The notes beneath the pieces were generated by a model. It ran no database searches, had not been told where the DNA came from, and saw nothing but the letters and a program-made list of their open reading frames with translations. Of a stretch of DNA of 6,710 bases, positions 1-5,362 are shown one piece after another; position 1 is the first letter of the stretch; every line of letters starts with the position of its first letter. This DNA comes from Pseudomonadota bacterium (GTDB lineage Bacteria > Pseudomonadota > Gammaproteobacteria > Burkholderiales > SG8-39): contig QGUL01000101.1 in NCBI GenBank assembly GCA_003242425.1, positions 1 through 6,710 on the forward strand, written 5' to 3'. A program made the position numbers and the translations under genes.

Positions 1-60
1 CTGCGCGAGCGACGCGGGGGGCGGGCCGCTGGCCGGTCCCCCCGGGGTGTGCGGGGGGGT
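1..60 (-). other. In-frame continuation of the amidase beyond its TGA stop (degenerate signature region)
   Basis: Read on the minus strand in the amidase frame, the 20 codons after the TGA at 61-63 give TPPHTPGGPASGPPPASLAQ. This lines up without any gap on the usual amidase-signature stretch N-P-W-N-x-x-H-T-P-G-G-S-S-S-G-S-A-A-A-V-A. HTPGG, the third serine and the following G are kept. The conserved Trp is the TGA (TGG to TGA), and the remaining serines and alanines read Pro or Ala. The segment is full of G/C runs (seven G at 53-59, for example). It is either a decayed part of the gene or poor sequence at a contig end; the alignment itself is visible, its cause is inference. Confidence 0.6.
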
Positions 61-474
61 TCATGCGTTTGGGGTCGCGGGCGGTCCGCCCCAGTTTGCG
101 AACTCGGTGGTGGTCGTCTTGCCGAGCAGGATGGCCTGCTGTGCGCGCAGCAGACGGACGACGGTGGCGTCCTCGCTCGACACTTCGCCCGCGATGACGC
201 GGGAGCCGGCCTCGGTGGGCCAGCCGGCGGCGTGGAAGATGTCCTTCGCGCCGTAGGGCACGCCGAACAGGGGCGGCAGCTCGGCGACGCGGCTCATCAT
301 CTGGTCAAGCCGGCTGGCATGGGCCTTGGCTTCTTCGATATGAAGCTGGGTCCAGGCTTTGACGGTCGGCTCCTTGCGCTCGATGACGGCGAGAAACTCG
401 GCGAGCGCCTCGGAGGGGCTGATGGCGCGGCGCGCATAGAGCGCGCGCAGCGCGTGGATGGTGCGGGGAAACAT
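61..474 (-). CDS. Amidase-signature family hydrolase, N-terminal part (interrupted by TGA; gene runs off the window)
   Basis: This is the N-terminal 137 residues of an amidase-signature enzyme, a cytoplasmic hydrolase of C-N amide bonds that uses a Ser-cisSer-Lys triad. The sequence shows the helical N-terminus with ISPSEALAEFLAVIE (18-32), then GVPYGAKD (71-78) carrying the catalytic Lys77, then ATVVRLL (103-109) and GKTTTTEFANWGG (118-130), all in family order. Full-length members have roughly 450-500 residues, so most of the protein is absent, including both triad serines. The ATG at 472-474 has GGAG 10 nt upstream (485-488). It is the last gene of the leftward ABC-transporter operon, 68 bp after the binding-protein gene, so it probably acts on the imported compound. 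The substrate is unknown: amidase subfamilies cannot be separated from this fragment. The closing TGA at 61-63 sits where a conserved Trp is expected and may not be a real end. Confidence 0.8.
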   Translation of the reverse strand: MFPRTIHALRALYARRAISPSEALAEFLAVIERKEPTVKAWTQLHIEEAKAHASRLDQMMSRVAELPPLFGVPYGAKDIFHAAGWPTEAGSRVIAGEVSSEDATVVRLLRAQQAILLGKTTTTEFANWGGPPATPNA

Positions 475-505
475 GATGCGGTGACTCCGGAGGATGCGGC
501 GGGGT

Positions 506-530
506 GCGCGCCGGCGCGCGGCCGGCGCGC
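506..530 (-). repeat. GC-only 10-bp hairpin between binding-protein and amidase genes
   Basis: GCGCGCCGGC (506-515) and GCCGGCGCGC (521-530) are perfect inverted repeats around a 5-nt loop (516-520). On the operon mRNA the hairpin lies just after the stop of the binding-protein gene (543-545) and ahead of the amidase ribosome-binding site. No T-run follows on either strand, so it does not look like an intrinsic terminator. Hairpins in this position are known in ABC operons to protect the upstream binding-protein mRNA or lower downstream expression; such a role here is inference. Confidence 0.6.
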
Positions 531-542
531 GATGGTGGTCGC

Positions 543-1523
543 TTATTTCTTCATCGCGTTCCTGGCGAAGCTGGGATCGACCAGGTCCGCGTAGCGCATC
601 TCGCCCTTGATGTTGCCGACGAACTGCTGCATCGAGATCGCGTTCTCGAAGGCCTTCTCGGTGATCATCACCGTGGACGGATAGACGTTGCTGTCGATCA
701 TGCGCTGCACGGCGGCGTTGACGACGGCCGGATCGAGGCTGTCGAACTCCTTGCGCGCGACGGCCTTGGCGACCTCGGGCTGCGCGTGGATCAGCGCGAG
801 CGAGTCGCGGATCGCGTTCACGAAGCGCTGGACGAGGCCCGGGTTGGTCTCGATCAGCTTCTTCGAGGTGTTGATGGTCGAGAACGCGTACTCGGGATAG
901 TCGGCCGTGAAGTCGTGAACCATCTTCAGGCCCTGTGCCAGACCCTGCTCGACGACGGGCTGATAGACGACGGCGATGTCGGCGCTGCCGGCGAGCACGG
1001 GGCCCAGCTCCAGCATGTTCTGCACTTCGATCAGCCGCACGTCGCCGCCGACTTTCATCTTGTTGTCGAGGATCAGGCGCTTGATCAGCGTGTTCGATGT
1101 TCCGGGCGCAAGCCCCACAGCGACGCGCTTGCCTTTCAGGTCGGCCGGGCCGGAGAACTGCACTTCCTTGCGGGCAAGCACCCAGACCGGCGCGCTGTTC
1201 GCGACCGCGCTGATCGCGTGCGCCTGGCCGCCGCGCTCCCGGGCGAAGCCGACGTGCTCGGGGCCGTGTACCGAGAACTGCGCCTCGCCGGCCAGCACCG
1301 AAGCGAGCGCGACCGGACCGGAACCGGCCGCGCGTATCGACGACACCTCGATGTCGTACTTCTCGAACAGGCCCTGGTGGCGCGCCACATAGACCGGCAG
1401 ATACAGCAGCGAGTGGAAGGCCTCGGTGACGAGGATGGTGTCCTTGGCTTGCGCGGCCGGGCTGCCTGCCAGCAGCGAAGCGGAAACGAGCGCGGCGCCG
1501 AAGAGTTTGGAAAGACGTTTCAT
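543..1523 (-). CDS. ABC transporter periplasmic substrate-binding protein, NMT1/SsuA/TauA-like
   Basis: This 326-residue exported solute-binding protein captures the substrate in the periplasm and hands it to the permease encoded upstream. A classical signal peptide is visible: KRLSK, a hydrophobic core (about 7-20) and an AQA cleavage site after residue 26, with no lipobox Cys. The mature part has the NMT1/THI5-like hallmarks YLPVYVARHQGLFEKYDIEV (41-60), LASVLAGEAQF (73-83), DLKGKRVAVGLAPGTSN (129-144) and a second-lobe segment LAGSADIAVVYQPV (177-190). The length is normal for the family that serves sulfonates, nitrate/bicarbonate, thiamine precursors and related small molecules. AGGAG (1532-1536) lies 8 nt before the ATG. 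The gene starts 25 nt after the permease stop, so it is in the same operon. The ligand cannot be assigned; the downstream amidase suggests an amide- or nitrogen-containing compound (inference). Confidence 0.9.
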   Translation of the reverse strand: MKRLSKLFGAALVSASLLAGSPAAQAKDTILVTEAFHSLLYLPVYVARHQGLFEKYDIEVSSIRAAGSGPVALASVLAGEAQFSVHGPEHVGFARERGGQAHAISAVANSAPVWVLARKEVQFSGPADLKGKRVAVGLAPGTSNTLIKRLILDNKMKVGGDVRLIEVQNMLELGPVLAGSADIAVVYQPVVEQGLAQGLKMVHDFTADYPEYAFSTINTSKKLIETNPGLVQRFVNAIRDSLALIHAQPEVAKAVARKEFDSLDPAVVNAAVQRMIDSNVYPSTVMITEKAFENAISMQQFVGNIKGEMRYADLVDPSFARNAMKK

Positions 1524-1548
1524 GATGAAGGCTCCTACGGGAAAAAAA

Positions 1549-2385
1549 TCAATGTTTGGCCCAGGCGAACAAACGCTTTTCGATCCGAGTGACGAATAAG
1601 TAGAGGCACGCGGCGACGATCATCAGCGCGAGCACGCCGACCCACACCGCGTTGAGGTTGAACAGGTTGCCGTTGACGAAGATCAGATGGCCTAGACCGA
1701 CTTCCGAGGCGATGAACTCGCCGCCGACCTCGGCGATCAGCGCGAAGCCGATGTTCAGGCGGAAGGCCGAGATGATCCACGGCATGGTGGCCGGGATGAC
1801 CAGCTTGGCGAAGATCTGCCGCTTGGTCGCGCCGAGCGAGCGCATCATGTTCACCAGGTTCGCGTCGATCTGGTGCGAACCCTGGTAGGCGGTCAGCAGC
1901 GAGACGACGAAGGTCGCGATGAAGGCGAGCGCGATCTTCGAGAAGATGCCCGAGCCGAACCAGATGATGATCATCGGCGCGAGCGCGATCTTCGGCAGGC
2001 TGTTGAGCGCAATGAAGAAGGGATCGAGGATGCGCGCGAGCCGACGCGCGTACCACAGCGCCAGGCCGCAGAGCGAGCCGAGAATGCTGCCGCCGAGGAA
2101 GCCGGTGATCGTCGCCTGCACGGTGGCGACGACGTCGGTCAGCAACTGGCCGGTCTCGATCATGCGCCAGGCCTCGAGCGCGATGCCGCGCGGCTCGCCC
2201 ATCAGGAACGGGTCGATGAACTTCTGGTTGACGCCGACCTGCCACAGGACGAAGCCGAGGAAGACGATCAGCGCACGCGCGAGGTTGTCCTGCAGCAGCA
2301 CCTGGCGCGCGCGGCGCTTGCGTTCGGAAACCGTCTTCTTGCGCGGGACGGGAGTGTCGAGGGATGTGACTGCGCTCATGATCAT
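1549..2385 (-). CDS. ABC transporter inner-membrane permease, SsuC/TauC-like (BPD family)
   Basis: This 278-residue integral membrane subunit forms the translocation channel with the ATPase encoded just upstream. A basic N-terminus (15-27) precedes about six hydrophobic segments near residues 37-52, 84-112, 132-145, 150-166, 203-220 and 246-265. The EAA coupling loop that docks on the ATPase reads MMRSLGATKRQIFAKLVIPA (180-199), with the invariant Gly at 185. Size and layout match SsuC/TauC-type permeases. The first ATG (2383-2385) overlaps the ATPase stop as ATGA. A second in-frame ATG, Met3 at 2377-2379, is 9 nt from the strong CGGAGG (2389-2394), whereas the first is only 3 nt away. Translation may therefore start at Met3, giving 276 residues. 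The overlap points to translational coupling with the ATPase gene. Confidence 0.92.
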   Translation of the reverse strand: MIMSAVTSLDTPVPRKKTVSERKRRARQVLLQDNLARALIVFLGFVLWQVGVNQKFIDPFLMGEPRGIALEAWRMIETGQLLTDVVATVQATITGFLGGSILGSLCGLALWYARRLARILDPFFIALNSLPKIALAPMIIIWFGSGIFSKIALAFIATFVVSLLTAYQGSHQIDANLVNMMRSLGATKRQIFAKLVIPATMPWIISAFRLNIGFALIAEVGGEFIASEVGLGHLIFVNGNLFNLNAVWVGVLALMIVAACLYLFVTRIEKRLFAWAKH

Positions 2386-3212
2386 TTGCCTCCGAGCTGG
2401 ATGTCGAGATCGGCCCAGATCGCGTCGAACAGGGCCTGGTAGCGGGCATCGGTGCGCGCCTTGAGGCAGGAGCCGTATTCGCGCGACAGGCCGACGTCGT
2501 AAACGGTCTTCACCATCGTCGGACGCTGGGTCATGACCGCGATGCGGTCGGACATCGCGATGGCTTCGCCGATGTCGTGCGTGATCAGCACCACGGTCTT
2601 GCCGAATTCGCGCAGGATCGAGACGATCTCGTCCTCCAGCACCAGGCGGGTCTGGTAGTCGAGCGCCGAAAACGGCTCGTCGAGCAAGATGATGTCCGGG
2701 TCCGTGATCAGCGTGCGGATCAGCGCGGCGCGCTGGCGCATGCCGCCGGACAGCGAATGCGGATAGGCGTTGGCGAAGTCGCCGAGGCCGTAGCGCGAGA
2801 GATATGCGCGGCCCTTGTCGTAGCGTTCGGCCTTGGGCACGCCCGCGAGCTCAAGGCCCAGCGTGACGTTGTCGAGGATGGTGCGCCACGGAAACAGCAG
2901 GTCGCGCTGCAGCATGTAGCCGATCGGCGAGCCCTTCTTCCCGCGCGGCCGCGCCTTGCGCAGCACGATTTCGCCGGAGGTCGGCTCGAGCAGGTTGGCG
3001 ATGATGTTGAACATCGTCGTCTTGCCGCAGCCGCTCGGGCCCACGATGCTGATGAACTCGCCGTCGTGGATGTCGAGCGTGATGTCGCGGATGACTTCGA
3101 CGACGTTGCCTTCGTCGTCCTCGAAGGTTTTCTTCAGTCGTTTGAGGGAAATCGCCGTCTTGCCGACGACTGAGGCGGCGGGGGCGACGGGGATGGCTAC
3201 TGCTGCTTGCAT
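2382..3212 (-). CDS. ABC transporter ATP-binding protein, SsuB/TauB-like
   Basis: This 276-residue cytoplasmic ATPase powers the importer and is the first gene of the operon. All nucleotide-binding motifs are intact: Walker A GPSGCGKTT (58-66, Lys64), Q-loop Gln102 in MLQRD, ABC signature LSGGMRQR (154-161), Walker B IILLDEP (174-180) with catalytic Glu179, D-loop SALD (182-185) and H-loop His212 in THD. The segment LFPWRTILDNVTLGLE (106-121) is typical of the nitrate/sulfonate/taurine group. An alanine/proline-rich extension of about 20 residues precedes the core fold. A short C-terminal tail (about 240-276) has no motif I recognise. The ATG at 3210-3212 has GGGAG (3219-3223) 6 nt upstream, which supports this start. 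That ribosome-binding site lies within an inverted repeat (3215-3241). Confidence 0.93.
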   Translation of the reverse strand: MQAAVAIPVAPAASVVGKTAISLKRLKKTFEDDEGNVVEVIRDITLDIHDGEFISIVGPSGCGKTTMFNIIANLLEPTSGEIVLRKARPRGKKGSPIGYMLQRDLLFPWRTILDNVTLGLELAGVPKAERYDKGRAYLSRYGLGDFANAYPHSLSGGMRQRAALIRTLITDPDIILLDEPFSALDYQTRLVLEDEIVSILREFGKTVVLITHDIGEAIAMSDRIAVMTQRPTMVKTVYDVGLSREYGSCLKARTDARYQALFDAIWADLDIQLGGK

Positions 3213-3214
3213 GT

Positions 3215-3241
3215 GTGACTCCCGCTGATTCGGTGAGTCAC
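3215..3241 (-). promoter_or_regulatory. Hairpin enclosing the ATPase ribosome-binding site
   Basis: GTGACTC (3215-3221) and GAGTCAC (3235-3241) are perfect inverted repeats. Inside them CCG (3222-3224) pairs with CGG (3231-3233), leaving one bulged base and a 6-nt loop. In the leftward mRNA, the Shine-Dalgarno GGGAG (3219-3223) lies in the 3' arm of this stem. A transcript starting upstream of 3241 could thus hide the ribosome-binding site of the first operon gene, or the dyad could be a protein operator in DNA. If transcription starts near 3236, as the sigma-54-like element predicts, the outer stem would be cut and could not form. Confidence 0.5.
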
Positions 3242-3246
3242 CCTTT

Positions 3247-3262
3247 CGCAGAATCGATGCCA
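3247..3262 (-). promoter_or_regulatory. Candidate sigma-54 (-24/-12) promoter of the ABC/amidase operon
   Basis: The minus strand reads TGGCATCGATTCTGCG, preceded by C. Against the sigma-54 consensus TGGCAYR-N4-TTGCW it matches all of TGGCAY and three of the four TTGC bases. The essential GG and GC are at the exact canonical spacing of 10 nt. The predicted start is near 3236, giving a leader of about 24 nt that ends with the ATPase Shine-Dalgarno and ATG. Nitrogen control would fit an importer-amidase operon. I saw no convincing sigma-70 promoter here. It is a single motif match without experimental support. Confidence 0.4.
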
Positions 3263-3295
3263 GCGCGCATCGTGGCCGTGCGCGGCGATGTTCTT

Positions 3296-3336
3296 ATGAC
3301 GCTGTCATCACGCGTCGATGTAATGACAATGTCATT
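3296..3336. promoter_or_regulatory. Tandem dyad operator: two copies of ATGAC-N3-GTCAT
   Basis: Two near-identical palindromes sit side by side: ATGAC-gct-GTCAT (3296-3308) and AATGAC-aat-GTCATT (3322-3336). Their centres are 27 bp apart. They lie about 60-100 bp upstream of the predicted sigma-54 start, where enhancer-type activators or repressors bind. The half-site is not the NtrC (GCACCA/TGGTGC) or CRP (TGTGA) motif. A dimeric regulator such as a GntR-type or enhancer-binding protein is possible, but none is encoded in the window. The repeats themselves are plain in the sequence; their function is inference. Confidence 0.55.
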
Positions 3337-3621
3337 GAAGCGGGCGCGCAACCCGCGCCGGCGCTGGAGAGCCGTGCGCGCACAAGATCTTCGGGAAGCG
3401 GCGCGGAAAAATCTTTTCGTGTCGTCGCACCGTCCGGCCGTCACAAGTCATGTAGCCGGATCGCCGCCCGCATTTGGTTCAGATTCCGGTGCGCACGCAC
3501 ATCTTGTGTGCAAGTTTGTCGGCAAAGAAGTATTCCTTCTGCCGGCGTACAAGGCGGGCGCTCACGCAGCGTGTTCTATGTCTGCATCAGCAAGTTCTAT
3601 CGATTTCTGAGTGTGCGCATT
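3337..3621. other. Intergenic stretch with no recognised gene
   Basis: Reading frames here give no recognisable protein on either strand, and no ribosome-binding site precedes a plausible start. A small hairpin, GCGGG (3340-3344) with CCCGC (3352-3356), is the only structure of note. The right end (about 3570-3621) may carry more decayed sequence of the FAH-family remnant that follows: frame 1 reads SKFYRFL at roughly the place where family members have a K-x-F segment. That similarity is too weak to annotate. No tRNA or repeat array was seen. Confidence 0.4.
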
Positions 3622-3934
3622 GCGCTGGGATCGTGGTTCGACACACGTTCGAAGCGATGTACCCGAAGGCGACCATTCGCCGACGACATCCTGTCGGACT
3701 GTGTTCTGAAACGAGCCGGTGCAGCGGGGCGATATGCGCGACATGATCTTCGGCGTCGCGCGCATCGTGTTCCACGTCGGCCGTTACGTGCCGCTGCGGC
3801 CGGGCGACATCGTCGGACGCACCGGGAGTTTCGGGCATGGGGCCGCCGAGCCGCGCTATCGAAGACCGCGATGTGGCGGCGCCGGGCACCAGGGCCTGGG
3901 TGTAAGCGTCGGAAAGCCACGGCCGCGCCGATGA
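3622..3934 (+). pseudogene. Decayed C-terminal half of a fumarylacetoacetate-hydrolase (FAH) family gene
   Basis: Colinear pieces match FAH-family enzymes (hydrolases/isomerases of beta-diketo or 2-keto-enoate acids). ALGSWFDT (3622-3645, frame 1) resembles the family's PLGPW..T. After a frame change near 3650, SDVPE resembles DEVPDP. After an in-frame TGA at 3707-3709 come NEPVQRGD (family NGE-x-x-Q-x-G) and the diagnostic RDMIFGVARIV with RYVPLRPGDIV (about 3737-3814). From there the frame runs TGSFGHGAAEPRYRR and ends in QGLGV, corresponding to the family's TGTPxGxG and EGLG, with substitutions and a probable small indel, to a TGA at 3932-3934. The N-terminal half (the metal-binding E-x-E region) was not found upstream. 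One stop and at least one frameshift make a functional product unlikely. Family recognition is by eye. Confidence 0.6.
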
Positions 3935-3937
3935 ACG

Positions 3938-3960
3938 CGGCGCTTGACCGGCAAGCGCCG
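3938..3960. repeat. 9-bp perfect inverted repeat (hairpin/operator) downstream of the FAH remnant
   Basis: CGGCGCTTG (3938-3946) pairs perfectly with CAAGCGCCG (3952-3960) around a 5-nt loop. It begins 4 bp after the stop codon of the FAH remnant and overlaps the -35 element of the candidate dadA promoter. It could be the old transcription end of the FAH gene, although no T-run follows, or an operator controlling dadA. Confidence 0.5.
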
Positions 3961-3973
3961 TGGCGGCTAGATT
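3944..3973 (+). promoter_or_regulatory. Candidate sigma-70 promoter for dadA
   Basis: TTGACC (3944-3949, five of six bases match the -35 consensus) is followed after 18 bp by TAGATT (3968-3973, four of six match the -10). Transcription would start near 3980, about 75 nt before the dadA ATG. The -35 lies inside the 9-bp palindrome 3938-3960. A second small dyad, GATTG (3970-3974) with CAATC (3980-3984), overlaps the -10 and the predicted start. The overlapping dyads would suit repressor control; this is a motif-only prediction. Confidence 0.4.
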
Positions 3974-4007
3974 GGTGCGCAATCAGCGGTACACAGCGTG
4001 AACGAGG

Positions 4008-4026
4008 AGGGGCTGATCGAGCCCCT
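4008..4026 (+). terminator. Terminator-like hairpin in the dadA leader
   Basis: AGGGGCT (4008-4014) and AGCCCCT (4020-4026) form a 7-bp stem with a 5-nt loop. The tail is only moderately T-rich (TCGTCGTTTG, 4027-4036). The hairpin lies about 30 nt before the dadA start and next to its Shine-Dalgarno GGGAG (4040-4044). It may end transcripts from the upstream FAH remnant or, if dadA is transcribed from about 3980, act as a leader attenuator. The weak U-tract keeps confidence modest. Confidence 0.4.
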
Positions 4027-4055
4027 TCGTCGTTTGTACGGGAGTAGAACGACAA

Positions 4056-5312
4056 ATGCGAGTGGCGGTCCTGGGCGCGGGCGTCGTGGGCACGACGACG
4101 GCCTGGTATCTGGCCAAGGCCGGGCACGAAGTGACCGTCCTCGAGCGGCATAGTGCGGCGGCGCTGGAGACGAGCTTTGCCAACGGCGGGCAGATTTCGG
4201 TGAGCCATGCCGAGCCGTGGGCCAACCCCAACGCGCCGTGGAAGATCCTCAAATGGCTCGGCCGCGAGGATGCGCCCTTGCTGTTCCGGCTGCGCGCGGA
4301 CTGGCGGCAATGGCAATGGGGGCTGCGCTTCCTGCTGGAATGCCGCGCCTCGCGCACGCGGGAAAACACCCGCCAGTTGCTCGCACTCGGGCTGTACAGC
4401 CGCGAGCGGCTGCGCGCGCTGCGCGCCGAGACGGGCATCCGCTACGACGAGCTGACGCGCGGCATCCTGCACTTCTATACCGAGCAGAAGGACTTCGATC
4501 TGGCCGTGTCGCAGGCAGCGCTGATGCGCGAGCTGGGCTGCGAGCGCGAAGTGAAGACGCGCGCCGAATGCGTGGCCATCGAGCCGGCGCTGCGCGATGC
4601 CGCGGACAAGATCGTCGGCGGCACCTATACCGCCAGCGACGAATCCGGCGATGCCTTCAAGTTCACGCAGGCGCTGGCGTGCCTGGCCGAAGACGGCGGC
4701 GTGCGCTTCCGCTACGACTGCCTGGTGAAGCGTCTGGAAGTGGAGAAGGGGCGCGTCGCGTCGGTGGTGGTCGCCGACGAGAACGGCGAGGACGAATCGG
4801 TGACCGCCGACGCTTACGTGGTCTGCCTTGGCAGCTACACGCCGCTGCTCCTGCGGCCGCTCGGCATCCCGGTGCCGGTCTATCCCGCGAAAGGCTATTC
4901 CATCACCGTACCGCTCGAACCCGAGGACGAGGCGCCGACCGTCAGTCTTACCGACGAGGCGCACAAGCTGGTGTTCTCGCGCCTGGGCGACCGGCTGCGG
5001 GTCGCCGGCACGGCCGAGCTCAACGGCTACAACACCGAGATCGATCCGCTGCGCTGCGAGGCGCTGGTGAAGCGCACCTTCGAGCTCTTCCCGCGCGCCG
5101 GTCAGCCGGCCCGGGCCGAATACTGGGCGGGCCTGCGCCCCGCGACGCCCAGCAACGTGCCGCTCATCGGCCGCACCCGCTATCCCAATCTCTGGCTCAA
5201 CACCGGGCACGGCACGCTCGGCTGGACGCTCGCCTGCGGGTCGGCGGCGGCGCTCGCGGATCTCATGAGCGGCCGCCGGCCGGAACCGGCTTTCCGTTTC
5301 CTCGGCGCCTGA
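4056..5312 (+). CDS. dadA: D-amino-acid dehydrogenase, small subunit (FAD-dependent)
   Basis: This 418-residue flavoprotein oxidatively deaminates D-amino acids (classically D-alanine) to 2-oxo acids and ammonia, passing electrons to the respiratory chain at the inner membrane. The N-terminus is a classic FAD Rossmann fold: MRVAVLGAGVVG with the GxGxxG at 7-12, and VTVLER (26-31) with the ribose-binding Glu30. The DadA-typical SFANGGQISVSHAEPWANP (40-58) follows. Near the C-terminus are GLRPATPSNVPLIG (359-372) and NTGHGTLGWTLACGS (382-396), the conserved flavin-contact region. Length is close to that of E. coli DadA (432). The ATG is supported by the fold starting immediately; GGGAG (4040-4044) is 11 nt upstream, slightly far. 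No alanine racemase (dadX) or regulator lies beside it here. It converges on the polyamine gene to its right. Related DAO-family oxidases are a remote alternative. Confidence 0.93.
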   Translation: MRVAVLGAGVVGTTTAWYLAKAGHEVTVLERHSAAALETSFANGGQISVSHAEPWANPNAPWKILKWLGREDAPLLFRLRADWRQWQWGLRFLLECRASRTRENTRQLLALGLYSRERLRALRAETGIRYDELTRGILHFYTEQKDFDLAVSQAALMRELGCEREVKTRAECVAIEPALRDAADKIVGGTYTASDESGDAFKFTQALACLAEDGGVRFRYDCLVKRLEVEKGRVASVVVADENGEDESVTADAYVVCLGSYTPLLLRPLGIPVPVYPAKGYSITVPLEPEDEAPTVSLTDEAHKLVFSRLGDRLRVAGTAELNGYNTEIDPLRCEALVKRTFELFPRAGQPARAEYWAGLRPATPSNVPLIGRTRYPNLWLNTGHGTLGWTLACGSAAALADLMSGRRPEPAFRFLGA

Positions 5313-5342
5313 AAAAACGAAGGCCGCCCGGAGGCGGCCTTC
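5312..5342 (-). terminator. Intrinsic terminator between dadA and the spermidine gene
   Basis: GAAGGCCGCC (5319-5328) and GGCGGCCTTC (5333-5342) form a perfect 10-bp stem with a 4-nt loop. Six A residues at 5312-5317 become a T6 run after the stem on the minus strand, so this is a strong intrinsic terminator for the leftward polyamine gene, whose stop is at 5363-5365. The stem may also stop dadA transcripts, but no T-run follows on the plus strand. The A-run begins at the last base of the dadA stop codon (5310-5312), so the two genes share almost no spacer. Confidence 0.85.
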
Positions 5343-5362
5343 CGTCAGGATTGCGGGATCCC

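Noticed and set aside
504..1592. Plus-strand open frame of 362 codons opposite the binding-protein gene
   Set aside because: It is a shadow of the binding-protein gene on the other strand, with low-complexity composition and no motif.
3303..3329. Possible sigma-70 promoter for the ABC operon from the -35-like ATGACA and TTGTCA on the minus strand
   Set aside because: No acceptable -10 hexamer lies 16-18 nt downstream of either; these bases are better explained as parts of the repeated dyads.
3215..3610. Possible 131-codon plus-strand gene in the intergenic region
   Set aside because: No ribosome-binding site or recognisable domain, and it runs through the dyads and promoter-like elements of the ABC operon.
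3961..3976. Possible sigma-54 promoter for dadA (TGGCGGC then TTGG)
   Set aside because: The -12 element reads GG instead of the essential GC, and the CA of TGGCA is missing.
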